The notes under the pieces: generated by a model
Told to the model about the DNA's origin: nothing
The model's database searches: none
The model's input: only the letters and a program-made list of their open reading frames with translations
Program-made: the position numbers and the translations under genes
In this document: positions 10,443 through 19,646 of the stretch, in pieces
Layout: the number at the start of each line of letters is the position of its first letter
How positions within the stretch are numbered: the stretch's first letter is position 1
From: Oceanimonas marisflavi
Lineage (GTDB): Bacteria > Pseudomonadota > Gammaproteobacteria > Enterobacterales > Aeromonadaceae
DNA: 64,000 nucleotides
Direction: 5' to 3'
NCBI RefSeq assembly: GCF_003049725.1
Contig: NZ_QAGM01000003.1
Location: 117,803 to 181,802, forward strand

Positions 10443-11232
10443 ATGCCAGTGACTCCCTGTAGTCCGGTGCGGGATAATGAAAGGCCACGGGGCCATCGGC
10501 GTTTCCACGCAGAAACTGGATCACCTGAGGGTCCTGATGGGCTTTCAGCTCTTCAGGGGTGCCGGCCGCAATCACCTTTTTATTGGCGATGATGTAGGCA
10601 TAGTCGGCGATGGTCATTACCTCGTCCACATCGTGGGTCACCACGATGGAGGTCAGCTGCTGGGCCCGGTTGAGTTCGGAAATCAGCTTCACCAGCACCC
10701 CCATGCTGATGGGATCCTGACCGGCAAAGGGCTCGTCATACATGATCAGCTCCGGATCCAGCGCGATGCTGCGGGCCAGGGCCGCACGCCGGGCCATGCC
10801 GCCGGACAGTTCGGACGGGAACAGCTGCGCCGCGCCCCGCAGCCCTACCGCTTCCAGCTTCATCATCACCAGGGTGTGAATGATGGCTTCCGGCAGGCCG
10901 CTGTGCTCACGCAACGGAAAGGCCACATTGTCGAACACCGACAGGCCGGTAAAGAGGGCACCGCTCTGAAACAGCATGCCCATGCGCCGGCGCACTTCAT
11001 AGAGCCGGTTGCGCCCCAGAGAAGGGATGGACTCGCCGTCAAACAGCACCTCGCCGCTGTCGGGCTTTATCTGGCCACCGATCAGGCGCAGCAGCGTGGT
11101 TTTGCCGATGCCACTGGGCCCCATAATGGCGGTGATCTTTCCGCGCGGAATGGCCATGCTGATGCCCTCATAAAGAGTGCGATCACCATGGCTGAAGCAA
11201 AGATCCCTTATCTCGACAAGGCTTTGGCTCAC
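10432..11232 (-). CDS. mlaF: Mla ABC transporter ATPase
   Basis: ATP-binding subunit of the Mla phospholipid transporter. A GTG start at 11232 ([16 protein letters not shown]) preceded by GGGGACA gives 266 residues, matching E. coli MlaF (269). A 20-codon longer form from an upstream ATG is possible but less like the family. Walker A is GPSGIGKTT, the signature LSGGMARR, Walker [14 protein letters not shown] and the switch histidine VTHDVDE. It is the first gene of mlaFEDCB-ibaG-murA and diverges from kdsD. Confidence 0.94.
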   Translation of the reverse strand: MSQSLVEIRDLCFSHGDRTLYEGISMAIPRGKITAIMGPSGIGKTTLLRLIGGQIKPDSGEVLFDGESIPSLGRNRLYEVRRRMGMLFQSGALFTGLSVFDNVAFPLREHSGLPEAIIHTLVMMKLEAVGLRGAAQLFPSELSGGMARRAALARSIALDPELIMYDEPFAGQDPISMGVLVKLISELNRAQQLTSIVVTHDVDEVMTIADYAYIIANKKVIAAGTPEELKAHQDPQVIQFLRGNADGPVAFHYPAPDYRESLAYAD

Positions 11233-11379
11233 ATTGTGTCCCCGCAAAAAAGAAAAGATTGTATGGGTTCGGCCGAATATCGGCAACCGCATGATACCGA
11301 ATTTGCGCCACCCGCTGACCCGCCGCGACAGTCGCGGTCTCAGGGCATTGTGCCGGTCGCTTCTCGGCCCGGGCTTTTC

Positions 11380-11385
11380 TATAAT
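11380..11385 (+). promoter_or_regulatory. Probable -10 box of the kdsD operon promoter
   Basis: A perfect TATAAT ends 26 bases upstream of the kdsD ATG, in the 179-base gap between divergent mlaF and kdsD. The -35 region is GC-rich and shows no clear TTGACA, so the promoter may need an activator. Confidence 0.5.
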
Positions 11386-11411
11386 GGCGCGGCCTTAGTG
11401 TGGAGAAAGCC

Positions 11412-12386
11412 ATGTCAGCAGAATTTGATTATCGTACCACCGCCCAACGCGTCCTCGATATTGAAAAGGCGGCCCTGGACGGCCTTTATCAATATTTGGA
11501 TGAGTCTTTTAACCGTGCCTGCCGGTTGATGTTTGAATGTCACGGCAAGGTGATAGTGACCGGCATGGGCAAGTCAGGCCACATCGCCAACAAGATCGCC
11601 GCCACTCTGGCCAGCACCGGTACGCCGGCCTTTTATGTGCACCCGGGGGAAGCCAGCCACGGTGATCTGGGCATGATCGACAGCAAGGACGTGGTGCTGG
11701 CCCTGTCCAATTCGGGCGAAAGTGAAGAGATCATCGCCCTACTGCCGGTGCTCAAGCGCCGTGGCCTTCGGCTGATTTGCATGACCGGCAAGCCCGAGTC
11801 CACCATGGCCCGGGAAGCGGACGTGCACCTGTGCACCCGGGTCGAGCAGGAAGCATGCCCGCTGGGGCTGGCGCCCACCGCCAGCACCACCGCCACCCTG
11901 GCCATGGGCGACGCCCTGGCGGTGGCGCTGCTGGAAGCCCGCGGCTTTACCGCCGATGACTTTGCCCTCAGCCATCCCGGTGGCGCCCTGGGCAAACGGC
12001 TGCTGCTGCGGGTGGCAGATATCATGCACAAGGAAGAGCGGGTTCCCAGAGTGGGCCTGGACACCCTGATCATAGAGGCACTGCTGGAAATCGGTCGCAG
12101 CGGCATGGGCTTTACCGCCGTGGTCGACGCCGAAGGCCGGCTGGCCGGCATCTATACTGACGGTGATCTGCGCCGCACTCTGGATCACAAGATAGATGTG
12201 CACAACACTCGCATCGCTCAGGTAATGACCCGCAGCTGCACCACAGTGCCTGCCGGCATGCTGGCGGCAGAGGCGGTCAAACTGATGGAAGAGAAAAAAA
12301 TCAGCGGCCTGCTGGTGCTGGATGACGAACAGCGCCCGATCGGCGCCTTTAACATGCACGATTTGCTGCGCGCGGGAGTAATCTGA
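11412..12386 (+). CDS. kdsD: D-arabinose 5-phosphate isomerase
   Basis: Converts ribulose 5-phosphate to arabinose 5-phosphate for KDO synthesis (LPS core). The ATG at 11412 with TGGAG upstream gives 324 residues (E. coli KdsD 328). The N-terminal SIS domain is clear (VTGMGKSGHIANKIAATLASTG, then LSNSGESEE). Two CBS domains follow from about residue 205 (VADIMH..., IAQVMTRS...). Its TGA overlaps the kdsC ATG (ATGA at 12383-12388 region). It is the first gene of the kds-lpt-rpoN-pts operon. Confidence 0.96.
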   Translation: MSAEFDYRTTAQRVLDIEKAALDGLYQYLDESFNRACRLMFECHGKVIVTGMGKSGHIANKIAATLASTGTPAFYVHPGEASHGDLGMIDSKDVVLALSNSGESEEIIALLPVLKRRGLRLICMTGKPESTMAREADVHLCTRVEQEACPLGLAPTASTTATLAMGDALAVALLEARGFTADDFALSHPGGALGKRLLLRVADIMHKEERVPRVGLDTLIIEALLEIGRSGMGFTAVVDAEGRLAGIYTDGDLRRTLDHKIDVHNTRIAQVMTRSCTTVPAGMLAAEAVKLMEEKKISGLLVLDDEQRPIGAFNMHDLLRAGVI

Positions 12387-12937
12387 TGACAGTACAAACC
12401 CTGTACGGTGCCGTGACCAGGGAGGTCTGGCGGCAACTGAAAGACATTCGCCTGCTGATCTGCGATGTGGACGGCGTGCTCTCCGACGGCATGATCTACC
12501 TGGGCAACGAAGGCGAGGAATACAAGAGCTTTTGCACCCGGGACGGCTTTGGCATCAAGGCCATTCTTAACGCCGGCATCGAGGTGGCGGTGATCACCGG
12601 GCGCAGTTCACGCATCGTCAATGACCGTATGACCGCCCTGGGCGTGCACCATATTTATCAGGGTCAGAGTGACAAGATGCAAAGCTATGGTGAACTGCTC
12701 GCACAGCTCGATCTCGTGCCTGCTCAGGTAGCCTATATCGGTGATGACGTGGTGGACCTGCCGGTGATGCAGGACTGCGGCCTGGGGGTGGCGGTGGCCG
12801 ATGCGCACCCGCTGGTACTGCAACGGGCCGGCTACACCACCCGCACCATTGGTGGCCGGGGTGCAGTGCGCGAATTTTGTGATCTGTTACTGGACGCCAG
12901 GGGACTGCTGGAGCGAGCCGAGGGCATGAGCGTATGA
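12386..12937 (+). CDS. kdsC: KDO 8-phosphate phosphatase
   Basis: HAD-superfamily phosphatase that releases KDO from KDO-8-phosphate. At 183 residues it is a C0-type (uncapped) HAD protein. The nucleophile motif is ICDVDGVLSDG, with Asp27 and Asp29; VITGRSS is motif II and YIGDDVVDLPVM is motif IV. It overlaps kdsD by one base and lptC by four, which fits tight coupling of KDO synthesis with the LPS export genes behind it. Confidence 0.96.
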   Translation: MTVQTLYGAVTREVWRQLKDIRLLICDVDGVLSDGMIYLGNEGEEYKSFCTRDGFGIKAILNAGIEVAVITGRSSRIVNDRMTALGVHHIYQGQSDKMQSYGELLAQLDLVPAQVAYIGDDVVDLPVMQDCGLGVAVADAHPLVLQRAGYTTRTIGGRGAVREFCDLLLDARGLLERAEGMSV

Positions 12938-13482
12938 ACCGCCAGACCTGGCTGTTTGGCGCCCTGTTTGTGGCGGCCCTGGCCACCTGGCAATGGTTTC
13001 GCGACAGCAGTGATACGCCGGCCAGAGAACAGGACTTTCAGCCCGATTTTGTGGCCACCAACCTGACCAGCGTACAGTACAACCGGCTGGGACTGCCCTA
13101 CAGAGGCATGCAGGCGGCGCATGCCGAGTACTACGAGCCCCTGTCCATGACCCTGATGAAAAAACCTGTTATCTTGCTTTATTCCCCCGACGGCCAGCCC
13201 CAGTGGCGGCTGAGCGGGGACGACGGCACCATCAATACCGGCGATAATGCCGTGCTCACCGGCAATGTGGTGGGCAAGGGGCTGCAACCGGATGCCCTGG
13301 TGGAAACCCTGACCACCGAATATCTGGAAATGGACTTTATCAACAATCGGCTGCGCTCCAACCAGAGAGTGCGGCTGGAAAGCCCGCAATACCAGGCGGA
13401 AGGCATGGGCCTGCGGGGCAGGCTTGATCAACAAACGGTGGAATTACTGAATGAAACCCGGGCAACTTATTTCAATCCTTAG
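12934..13482 (+). CDS. lptC: LPS export protein LptC
   Basis: Bitopic inner-membrane protein that passes LPS from the LptBFG extractor to LptA. The 182-residue protein has a single N-terminal membrane segment (about 7-24), then a periplasmic beta-jellyroll domain. Recognisable parts are DFVATNLTSVQYN and GDDGTINTGDNAVLTGNV. It overlaps kdsC by 4 bases and lptA by 32 bases. Confidence 0.92.
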   Translation: MNRQTWLFGALFVAALATWQWFRDSSDTPAREQDFQPDFVATNLTSVQYNRLGLPYRGMQAAHAEYYEPLSMTLMKKPVILLYSPDGQPQWRLSGDDGTINTGDNAVLTGNVVGKGLQPDALVETLTTEYLEMDFINNRLRSNQRVRLESPQYQAEGMGLRGRLDQQTVELLNETRATYFNP

Positions 13483-13972
13483 CCTTGGCGGCCTGCTCGG
13501 CCTGGGTCAGGTGCAGGCCAAAGACAGCGATTTTCGTCAGCCGGTGACCATAGATGCCGGACGTCAACTGGTGGAGCTGGCCGACAACAAGGTGACCTTC
13601 AGTGAACGGGTGGTGGTCAAGCAGGGCAGCATAGACGTGCGCGCCGACGAACTGGTGGTGATCCGCAATGAGCAGGGGCTGCAGTCGATGACTGCCAAAG
13701 GCAATCCGGCCACCTACCGGCAGATCCTGAACAACGGCAAGCCGGTGCAGGCCGAAGCGCGGGAAATTCACTACGATATGCGCGCCCGCACCATTACCCT
13801 GATTCGGGACGCCGAGCTCAAACAAAACGACAATATCGTGACCGGCTACCGCATTCGCTACTTTATCGACAAGGAGCAGATGGAAGCCGAAAGCCAGGGC
13901 GGCAAGGACAGGGTCACCACCATATTCCTGCCCGAACAGGTGCAGGACTTCGACAAGCAGGACAACAACTGA
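13451..13972 (+). CDS. lptA: Periplasmic LPS-binding bridge protein LptA
   Basis: Forms the periplasmic LPS bridge between LptC and LptD. The 173-residue protein has a signal peptide (hydrophobic [18 protein letters not shown]). The OstA-like jellyroll is visible in [24 protein letters not shown] and in [12 protein letters not shown]. The start lies inside lptC in another frame, so translation must initiate within lptC. It is followed by lptB after 2 bases. Confidence 0.94.
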   Translation: MKPGQLISILSLGGLLGLGQVQAKDSDFRQPVTIDAGRQLVELADNKVTFSERVVVKQGSIDVRADELVVIRNEQGLQSMTAKGNPATYRQILNNGKPVQAEAREIHYDMRARTITLIRDAELKQNDNIVTGYRIRYFIDKEQMEAESQGGKDRVTTIFLPEQVQDFDKQDNN

Positions 13973-13974
13973 GC

Positions 13975-14700
<726 letters not shown>

Positions 14701-14743
14701 CGGCACCGCTGCGTGCGGTTGATATGGAAGGACGTTTGCACAC

Positions 14744-16180
14744 ATGAAGCCTACTCTTCAGTTACGCCTTGGCCAGCAGCTGACCATGACCCCCCAGCTG
14801 CAGCAGGCCATTCGTCTGCTGCAGCTGTCCGGCATGGAACTGCAGCAGGAAATCCAGCAGGCGCTGGACAGCAACCCTCTGCTGGAGCAGGAAGAAACCG
14901 GCAGCATCAAGGTCGACGACAACCGCAATCAGGAGCAGATGGCCTCGGATACCGCCATGGAGCGCAACCAGCTGTCGGAAGAGCTGCCCATGGACACCAG
15001 CTGGGAAGAGGTATACACCGCCTCGCCCGTCAATGGTGGCGCCGGTCTGCCGGAAGGAGTGGAAGATACCGTCTATCAGGGCGAGACCACCGAGAGCCTG
15101 CAGGACTATCTGACCTGGCAGATGCACCTGACTCCTTTCAGCGACACCGACCAGGCCATCGCCATGGCCATTATCGATGCCGTGGACGATGCCGGTTACC
15201 TCACCGCCGGTATCGATGACCTGCTGTTGGCGGTGTCGGCGGAAGAGCTGGGCATTGATGCCGACGAAGTGGAGGCGGTGCTCAAGCGCATTCAGCATTT
15301 CGATCCCATCGGCGTGGCCGCCCGCAGCGTGCAGGAGTGCCTGTGCATTCAGCTGGATCAATTCCCGCCCGAGACTCCCTGGCTGAGTGAGGCCCGTATG
15401 GTACTGGGGCAGCATATGGATCTGCTCGGTAACCGGGATTATCGCAGCCTGCAGCGCAAAACCAGACTGAAGGAAGACGAACTCAGGGAAGTGCTGGCGC
15501 TGATCCAGCAGCTGGAACCCCGCCCCGGCAGCAGCATCATTCAGGGCAACTCCGAATACGTGATCCCCGATGTGGTGGTCAGCAAGCGTCAGGGGGTCTG
15601 GGTGGTAGAGCTCAACCCCGAAGCCATGCCCAGGGTACGGCTCAACCAGACCTATGCCGCACTGGCCAGCAAGCCGAGAAACAGCGAGGACGGCCAGTTT
15701 ATCCGTAACCATCTGCAGGATGCCAAGTGGTTCCTCAAGAGCCTCGAAAGTCGAAATGAGACCCTGCTCAAGGTTGCCAATTGTATTGTTGAACAACAAC
15801 AGGCATTCTTTGAGTATGGAGAAGAGGCCATGAAGCCCATGGTGCTGAACCATGTGGCCGAAGCGGTGGAAATGCACGAGTCCACCATTTCGCGGGTGAC
15901 CACCCAGAAGTTCATGCACACTCCCAGAGGCGTGTTTGAACTCAAGTATTTCTTCTCCAGCCATGTGGGCACCGACGATGGCGGTGAGTGTTCTTCCACG
16001 GCAATTCGTGCCCTGATCAAGAAACTGGTCGGGGCGGAAAACCCGGCCAAGCCGCTGAGCGACAGCAAAATCGCCCAGTTGCTGGCCGACCAGGGGATAA
16101 AGGTGGCCAGGCGAACCATCGCCAAGTACAGGGAGTCACTGGCCATTCCCCCCTCCAATCAGCGCAAACGCCTGGTTTAA
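14744..16180 (+). CDS. rpoN: RNA polymerase sigma-54 factor
   Basis: Sigma-54 directs RNA polymerase to -24/-12 promoters that need enhancer-binding activators. The 478-residue protein shows the three expected regions. Region I is Gln/Leu-rich and starts [20 protein letters not shown]. Then come the acidic linker and the core-binding domain, and last the DNA-binding domain with the RpoN box [10 protein letters not shown] at 455-464. It heads the conserved rpoN-hpf-ptsN-rapZ-ptsO group inside the larger kds-lpt operon. Confidence 0.98.
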   Translation: MKPTLQLRLGQQLTMTPQLQQAIRLLQLSGMELQQEIQQALDSNPLLEQEETGSIKVDDNRNQEQMASDTAMERNQLSEELPMDTSWEEVYTASPVNGGAGLPEGVEDTVYQGETTESLQDYLTWQMHLTPFSDTDQAIAMAIIDAVDDAGYLTAGIDDLLLAVSAEELGIDADEVEAVLKRIQHFDPIGVAARSVQECLCIQLDQFPPETPWLSEARMVLGQHMDLLGNRDYRSLQRKTRLKEDELREVLALIQQLEPRPGSSIIQGNSEYVIPDVVVSKRQGVWVVELNPEAMPRVRLNQTYAALASKPRNSEDGQFIRNHLQDAKWFLKSLESRNETLLKVANCIVEQQQAFFEYGEEAMKPMVLNHVAEAVEMHESTISRVTTQKFMHTPRGVFELKYFFSSHVGTDDGGECSSTAIRALIKKLVGAENPAKPLSDSKIAQLLADQGIKVARRTIAKYRESLAIPPSNQRKRLV

Positions 16181-16205
16181 AGGCAACGACAGAAGGAAGA
16201 CGTTT

Positions 16206-16493
16206 ATGCAAATCAACCTGACCGGACATCATGTCGAAATCACCGATGCACTCCGTGATTATGTAAACAGCAAGTTTTCCCGGCTGGAACGCCACTTTGA
16301 TCACATCACCAATGCGCACGTCATCCTGAATGTGGAAAAAATGCAGCAGATTGCCGAAGCCAAGCTGCATGTCAGCGGCGGCGAGCTGTTTGCCAACTCC
16401 CAGCATGAAAACATGTATGCGGCCATCGACAGCCTCATCGACAAGCTGGATCGTCAGATCATCAAACACAAAGAAAAGCTCAAGCAAAAATAA
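16206..16493 (+). CDS. hpf: Ribosome hibernation promoting factor (short form)
   Basis: A 95-residue short HPF/YfiA-family protein that promotes 70S dimerisation to 100S ribosomes in stationary phase together with RMF. Family motifs are MQINLTGHHVEITDALRDYV, FDHITNAHVILNVEK and the lysine-rich C-terminus. It has no long-form dimerisation domain. It follows rpoN by 25 bases, as in E. coli. Confidence 0.96.
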   Translation: MQINLTGHHVEITDALRDYVNSKFSRLERHFDHITNAHVILNVEKMQQIAEAKLHVSGGELFANSQHENMYAAIDSLIDKLDRQIIKHKEKLKQK

Positions 16494-16495
16494 CC

Positions 16496-16942
16496 ATGGA
16501 AGTCGCCGACATACTCAGCAGGGACTGCACCCGCAGTGCAGTTCCCTGCACGAGCAAGAAACGTGCTCTGGAAATTATCAGCGAGCTGGCTGCCGAACAC
16601 CTCGATATCGGCAGCCAGCCGCTTTTTGACTGCCTGCTGGCCCGGGAAAAAATGGGAACGACCGGCATAGGCAACGGCATTGCCATTCCCCATGGCCGCA
16701 TCGGCAATGACAACAAGGCGACGGCCGTATTGCTGACTTTTGCCGAACCGGTGGAGTTCGACGCCATCGACAACCAGCCGGTCGGCCTGGTGTTTGCCCT
16801 GCTGGTGCCGGAGCAGGAGTGCAAACAACACCTTAAAACCCTGTCGCTGATCGCCGAAAAGCTGAGTAATAAACAGGTATGCCGGCAATTGCGCCAGGCG
16901 GGCAGCGACGACGAACTCTATCAAATCATGATTTCAGCCTGA
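16496..16942 (+). CDS. ptsN: PTS IIA-like nitrogen regulatory protein EIIA-Ntr
   Basis: Phosphate acceptor of the nitrogen PTS (PtsP-PtsO-PtsN), which regulates K+ transport and other functions and does not transport sugar. The 148-residue protein has the EIIA mannitol-type fold signature [12 protein letters not shown], with the phosphorylated His66. It starts 2 bases after hpf and is followed by rapZ. No sugar-transport domains are attached. Confidence 0.96.
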   Translation: MEVADILSRDCTRSAVPCTSKKRALEIISELAAEHLDIGSQPLFDCLLAREKMGTTGIGNGIAIPHGRIGNDNKATAVLLTFAEPVEFDAIDNQPVGLVFALLVPEQECKQHLKTLSLIAEKLSNKQVCRQLRQAGSDDELYQIMISA

Positions 16943-16952
16943 GGAAACCAAA

Positions 16953-17819
16953 ATGCAGCTGGTAATCGTCAGTGGTCGTTCCGGATCGGGCAAGACAGTG
17001 GCGTTGCGGGTGCTGGAAGATCTCGGCCACTACTGTGTCGACAACCTGCCGGTAGAACTGCTGCCGGAGCTGGTGCGCCTGCGCCGGCACAAGCCCGGTG
17101 CCGTGGCGGTGAGCATAGATGTGCGCAACCTGCCCGACAGTCCCGACAAACTGGAAGCCTTTCTGGCCGAGGTCCGGGCCATGGACGACGTTCAGGTTTC
17201 CAGCATTTTTATCGATGCCGACAATGCTGTACTCATTCGCCGCTTTGGCGATACCCGCCGGCTGCATCCCCTGTCCCGCCACAGCCTGACCCTGGACGAA
17301 GCCATTCGCGAAGAAACCCATCTGCTGGCACCGCTGTCGTCCGATGCGGATCTGCGTATCGACACCTCAAGCTTGAGCATTCACGATCTCAGCGAGATCA
17401 TTCGCGAGCGCATTCTCGGCAAAAAGGAAAAAGAGCTGAACTGGGTGTTTGAGTCCTTTGGCTACAAGTACGGTGTATCCAAGGACGCCGATTTTGTGTT
17501 TGACGCCCGCTTTCTGCCCAACCCTCACTGGGTTGCCGAGCTGCGGCCCTATACCGGCCAGGATCAGCCGGTGGCCGACTATCTGAGCAGCCAGCCCGAG
17601 GTGATGAAATATCTGTGGCAGCTGGAGAACCTGCTGATCACCTGGATGCCTCATCTGGAGCGCAACAACCGCAGCTATGTGACCGTGGCCGTTGGCTGCA
17701 CCGGCGGCCAGCACAGATCCGTGTTTATCGCCGAACAGCTGGCCCGGGTCTTTGCCCAGATGGGCAAGAGTGTGCAACTGCGTCATCGCACCCTGGAAAA
17801 ACGCCATGCCCAAAATTGA
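16953..17819 (+). CDS. rapZ: RNase adapter protein RapZ
   Basis: RNA-binding adapter that in enterobacteria targets the sRNA GlmZ to RNase E and so controls glucosamine-6-phosphate synthase. The 288-residue protein has the N-terminal Walker A GRSGSGKT (8-15) and the C-terminal domain motifs [13 protein letters not shown] and the family GYKYG. Its 3' end overlaps ptsO by 14 bases. Whether GlmY/GlmZ exist in this organism cannot be judged from the window. Confidence 0.96.
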   Translation: MQLVIVSGRSGSGKTVALRVLEDLGHYCVDNLPVELLPELVRLRRHKPGAVAVSIDVRNLPDSPDKLEAFLAEVRAMDDVQVSSIFIDADNAVLIRRFGDTRRLHPLSRHSLTLDEAIREETHLLAPLSSDADLRIDTSSLSIHDLSEIIRERILGKKEKELNWVFESFGYKYGVSKDADFVFDARFLPNPHWVAELRPYTGQDQPVADYLSSQPEVMKYLWQLENLLITWMPHLERNNRSYVTVAVGCTGGQHRSVFIAEQLARVFAQMGKSVQLRHRTLEKRHAQN

Positions 17820-18081
17820 ACGCAACCTGAAAATCGTCAACAAGCTGGGCCTGCATGCCCGGGCTGCCATTCAGCTGGTGCAACTGACCCAGCGCTTTGA
17901 TGCAGAGCTGACCGTCTGCAACCAGCAAAAGGAAGCGCCCGCCAACAGCGTGATGGGCCTGCTGATGCTGGAAACCGCCCAGGGACAGGCCATTCGCGTG
18001 GTGGCGGAAGGGCCGGAGGCGGAAGCCGCCATGAACGCCGTGGCCCGGCTGGTGGCGGATCGCTTCAACGAGTCGGAATAA
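17806..18081 (+). CDS. ptsO: HPr-like phosphocarrier NPr
   Basis: Phosphocarrier of the nitrogen PTS that passes phosphate from PtsP to PtsN. The ATG at 17806 ([20 protein letters not shown]) gives 91 residues. The active histidine is His17 in KLGLHARAA, and the Ser region is [10 protein letters not shown]. The frame is open upstream inside rapZ, but only the internal ATG gives an HPr-length protein. The 14-base overlap with rapZ suggests coupled translation. Confidence 0.95.
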   Translation: MPKIERNLKIVNKLGLHARAAIQLVQLTQRFDAELTVCNQQKEAPANSVMGLLMLETAQGQAIRVVAEGPEAEAAMNAVARLVADRFNESE

Positions 18082-18099
18082 TCTTGCGGTAAACACTGA

Positions 18100-19461
18100 A
18101 TGACAGAGCCAGCAGAACACACAGGCACCCCGGATCATCTGGAGACCATTACCCAGGCACTGAACAGCGGCATGTTTGTACATGTACGCCGCATGTTGCA
18201 GCAAATGCGCTCGGGGGATGTGGCCTGGCTGCTCGAGTCCTCTCCCGCCCCCAGCCGCAAGGTGCTGTGGCAGCTGATCGATCCCGACGATTACGGCGAG
18301 ATCCTGGAAGAGCTGTCGGAAGAGGTGCGCGACGGCATCATACGGCTGATGGAGCCGGAAAAGCTGGCCAGTGCCCTGGAAGACATGGAGTCGGACGACC
18401 TGGCCTATGTGCTGCGGGATCTGCCGGAGCAGCTGTTCAACCAGGTGCTTACCGAAATGGACGAGCAGGACAGGCACAGGGCCGAGCTGGCCCTGTCCTA
18501 TCCGGAAGACACCGCCGGCTCTCTGATGAACACCGAGTTCATCTCTCTGCGCCCCGACGTCACCATAGACGTGGTGCTGCGCTATTTGCGCCTGCACAAC
18601 GAGCTGCCGGAGGGCACCGACACCCTCTATGTGGTGGATCAGCACAATCACCTGCTGGGGGACATTTCCCTCGCCAGTCTGGTGGTGCAGTCCCCCACCA
18701 CCACGGTAGCGGAGGCCATGGACACCACGGTGGAAGCCATTCCCCTGACCATGGCCGATACCGATGTGGCCAACCTGTTTGAACGCCACGACTGGCTGTC
18801 GGCGCCGGTCGTCGACGAAAACAACCAGCTGCTGGGACGCATCACCATCGACGACGTGGTCGACATCATTCGCGAGGAAGGCGAGCACTCCATGATGGGC
18901 ATGGCCAAGATGGATGACGACGAGGACACCTTTGCCCCCGTGCTCACCAGTGCCCGCCGCCGCTCCTTCTGGCTGACCATCAACCTGGGTTCGGCCCTGG
19001 TGGCTGCCAGCGTGTCCAATATGTTTGAGGAAACCCTGTCCCAGCTGGCCACCCTGGCGATTCTGATGACCATAGTGCCCTCCATGGGCGGCATTGCCGG
19101 CAACCAGACCCTGGCGCTGGTGATCCGCGGCATGGCGGTGGGCCATATCGGCGACAGCAACGCCCGCTGGCTGCTCACCAAGGAGGCCCTGGTGGGTCTG
19201 CTCAACGGCATGCTGTGGGCGGTGGCGATATCCGTGGTGGTGGCGTTATGGAAGGGCAGCTGGGAGATTGGTCTGGTGATCGCCGCCGCCATGTTTATCA
19301 ACCTGTCGGTGGCGGGCCTGGCCGGCGCCAGCATTCCGCTGATCATGAAACGCTTTAATATCGATCCGGCCCTGGCCGGCTCCATGGCCCTGACCACCAT
19401 TACCGACACCGTCGGCCTGCTGTCGTTTCTGGGGCTGGCCACGCTGATCCTGCTGCACTAA
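18100..19461 (+). CDS. mgtE: Magnesium transporter MgtE
   Basis: MgtE-family Mg2+ channel of 453 residues. The N-terminal superhelical domain (about 20-130) is followed by paired CBS domains (about 135-260; DTAGSLMNTEFISL, TVAEAMDTTVEAIPL), which gate the channel by cytoplasmic Mg2+. Five membrane segments follow from about residue 285, with the pore-region signatures PSMGGIAGNQTLALVIRG and PLIMKRFNIDPALAGSMALTT. It is the last gene of the kds-lpt-rpoN-pts string, 18 bases after ptsO. A palindromic repeat follows it. Confidence 0.96.
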   Translation: MTEPAEHTGTPDHLETITQALNSGMFVHVRRMLQQMRSGDVAWLLESSPAPSRKVLWQLIDPDDYGEILEELSEEVRDGIIRLMEPEKLASALEDMESDDLAYVLRDLPEQLFNQVLTEMDEQDRHRAELALSYPEDTAGSLMNTEFISLRPDVTIDVVLRYLRLHNELPEGTDTLYVVDQHNHLLGDISLASLVVQSPTTTVAEAMDTTVEAIPLTMADTDVANLFERHDWLSAPVVDENNQLLGRITIDDVVDIIREEGEHSMMGMAKMDDDEDTFAPVLTSARRRSFWLTINLGSALVAASVSNMFEETLSQLATLAILMTIVPSMGGIAGNQTLALVIRGMAVGHIGDSNARWLLTKEALVGLLNGMLWAVAISVVVALWKGSWEIGLVIAAAMFINLSVAGLAGASIPLIMKRFNIDPALAGSMALTTITDTVGLLSFLGLATLILLH

Positions 19462-19469
19462 AGCGGAAA

Positions 19470-19550
19470 GTAGGTTGGCGATGAGCGCAGCGAATCCCAA
19501 CATCTTGCGGCCTGCTGAATTGTTGGGATTCGTTCCTCATCCCAACCTAC
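19470..19550. repeat. REP-like palindrome after mgtE
   Basis: GTAGGTTGG at 19470 and CCAACCTAC ending at 19550 are the outer ends of a long imperfect palindrome. The arms also share the blocks GATGAG/CTCATC, CGAATCCCAACA and TGTTGGGATTCG. It starts 8 bases after the mgtE stop, in a convergent gap. Sequences with this GTAGGTTGG...CGAATCCCAACA layout occur as dispersed repeats in other proteobacteria; I recall this from general experience and have not searched. Confidence 0.7.
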
Positions 19551-19570
19551 GCACTGAATAAGAAAAAGGG

Positions 19571-19641
19571 GGGGACTGGGGACTGGTGATTAGGGACTTG
19601 CTCCCAAACCTCCATTCCCCAGTCCCTAATCCCAAGTCCCC
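19571..19641. repeat. Second palindrome before pmbA
   Basis: The left arm carries the blocks GGGGACTGGGG and GATTAGGGACTTG; the right arm CCCCAGTCCCTAATC and CCAAGTCCCC is close to its reverse complement. The arms consist of GGGGACT / ATTAGGGACT words repeated within each arm. It lies immediately beyond the REP-like palindrome and ends 5 bases from the pmbA stop. Confidence 0.65.
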
Positions 19642-19646
19642 TGCCG

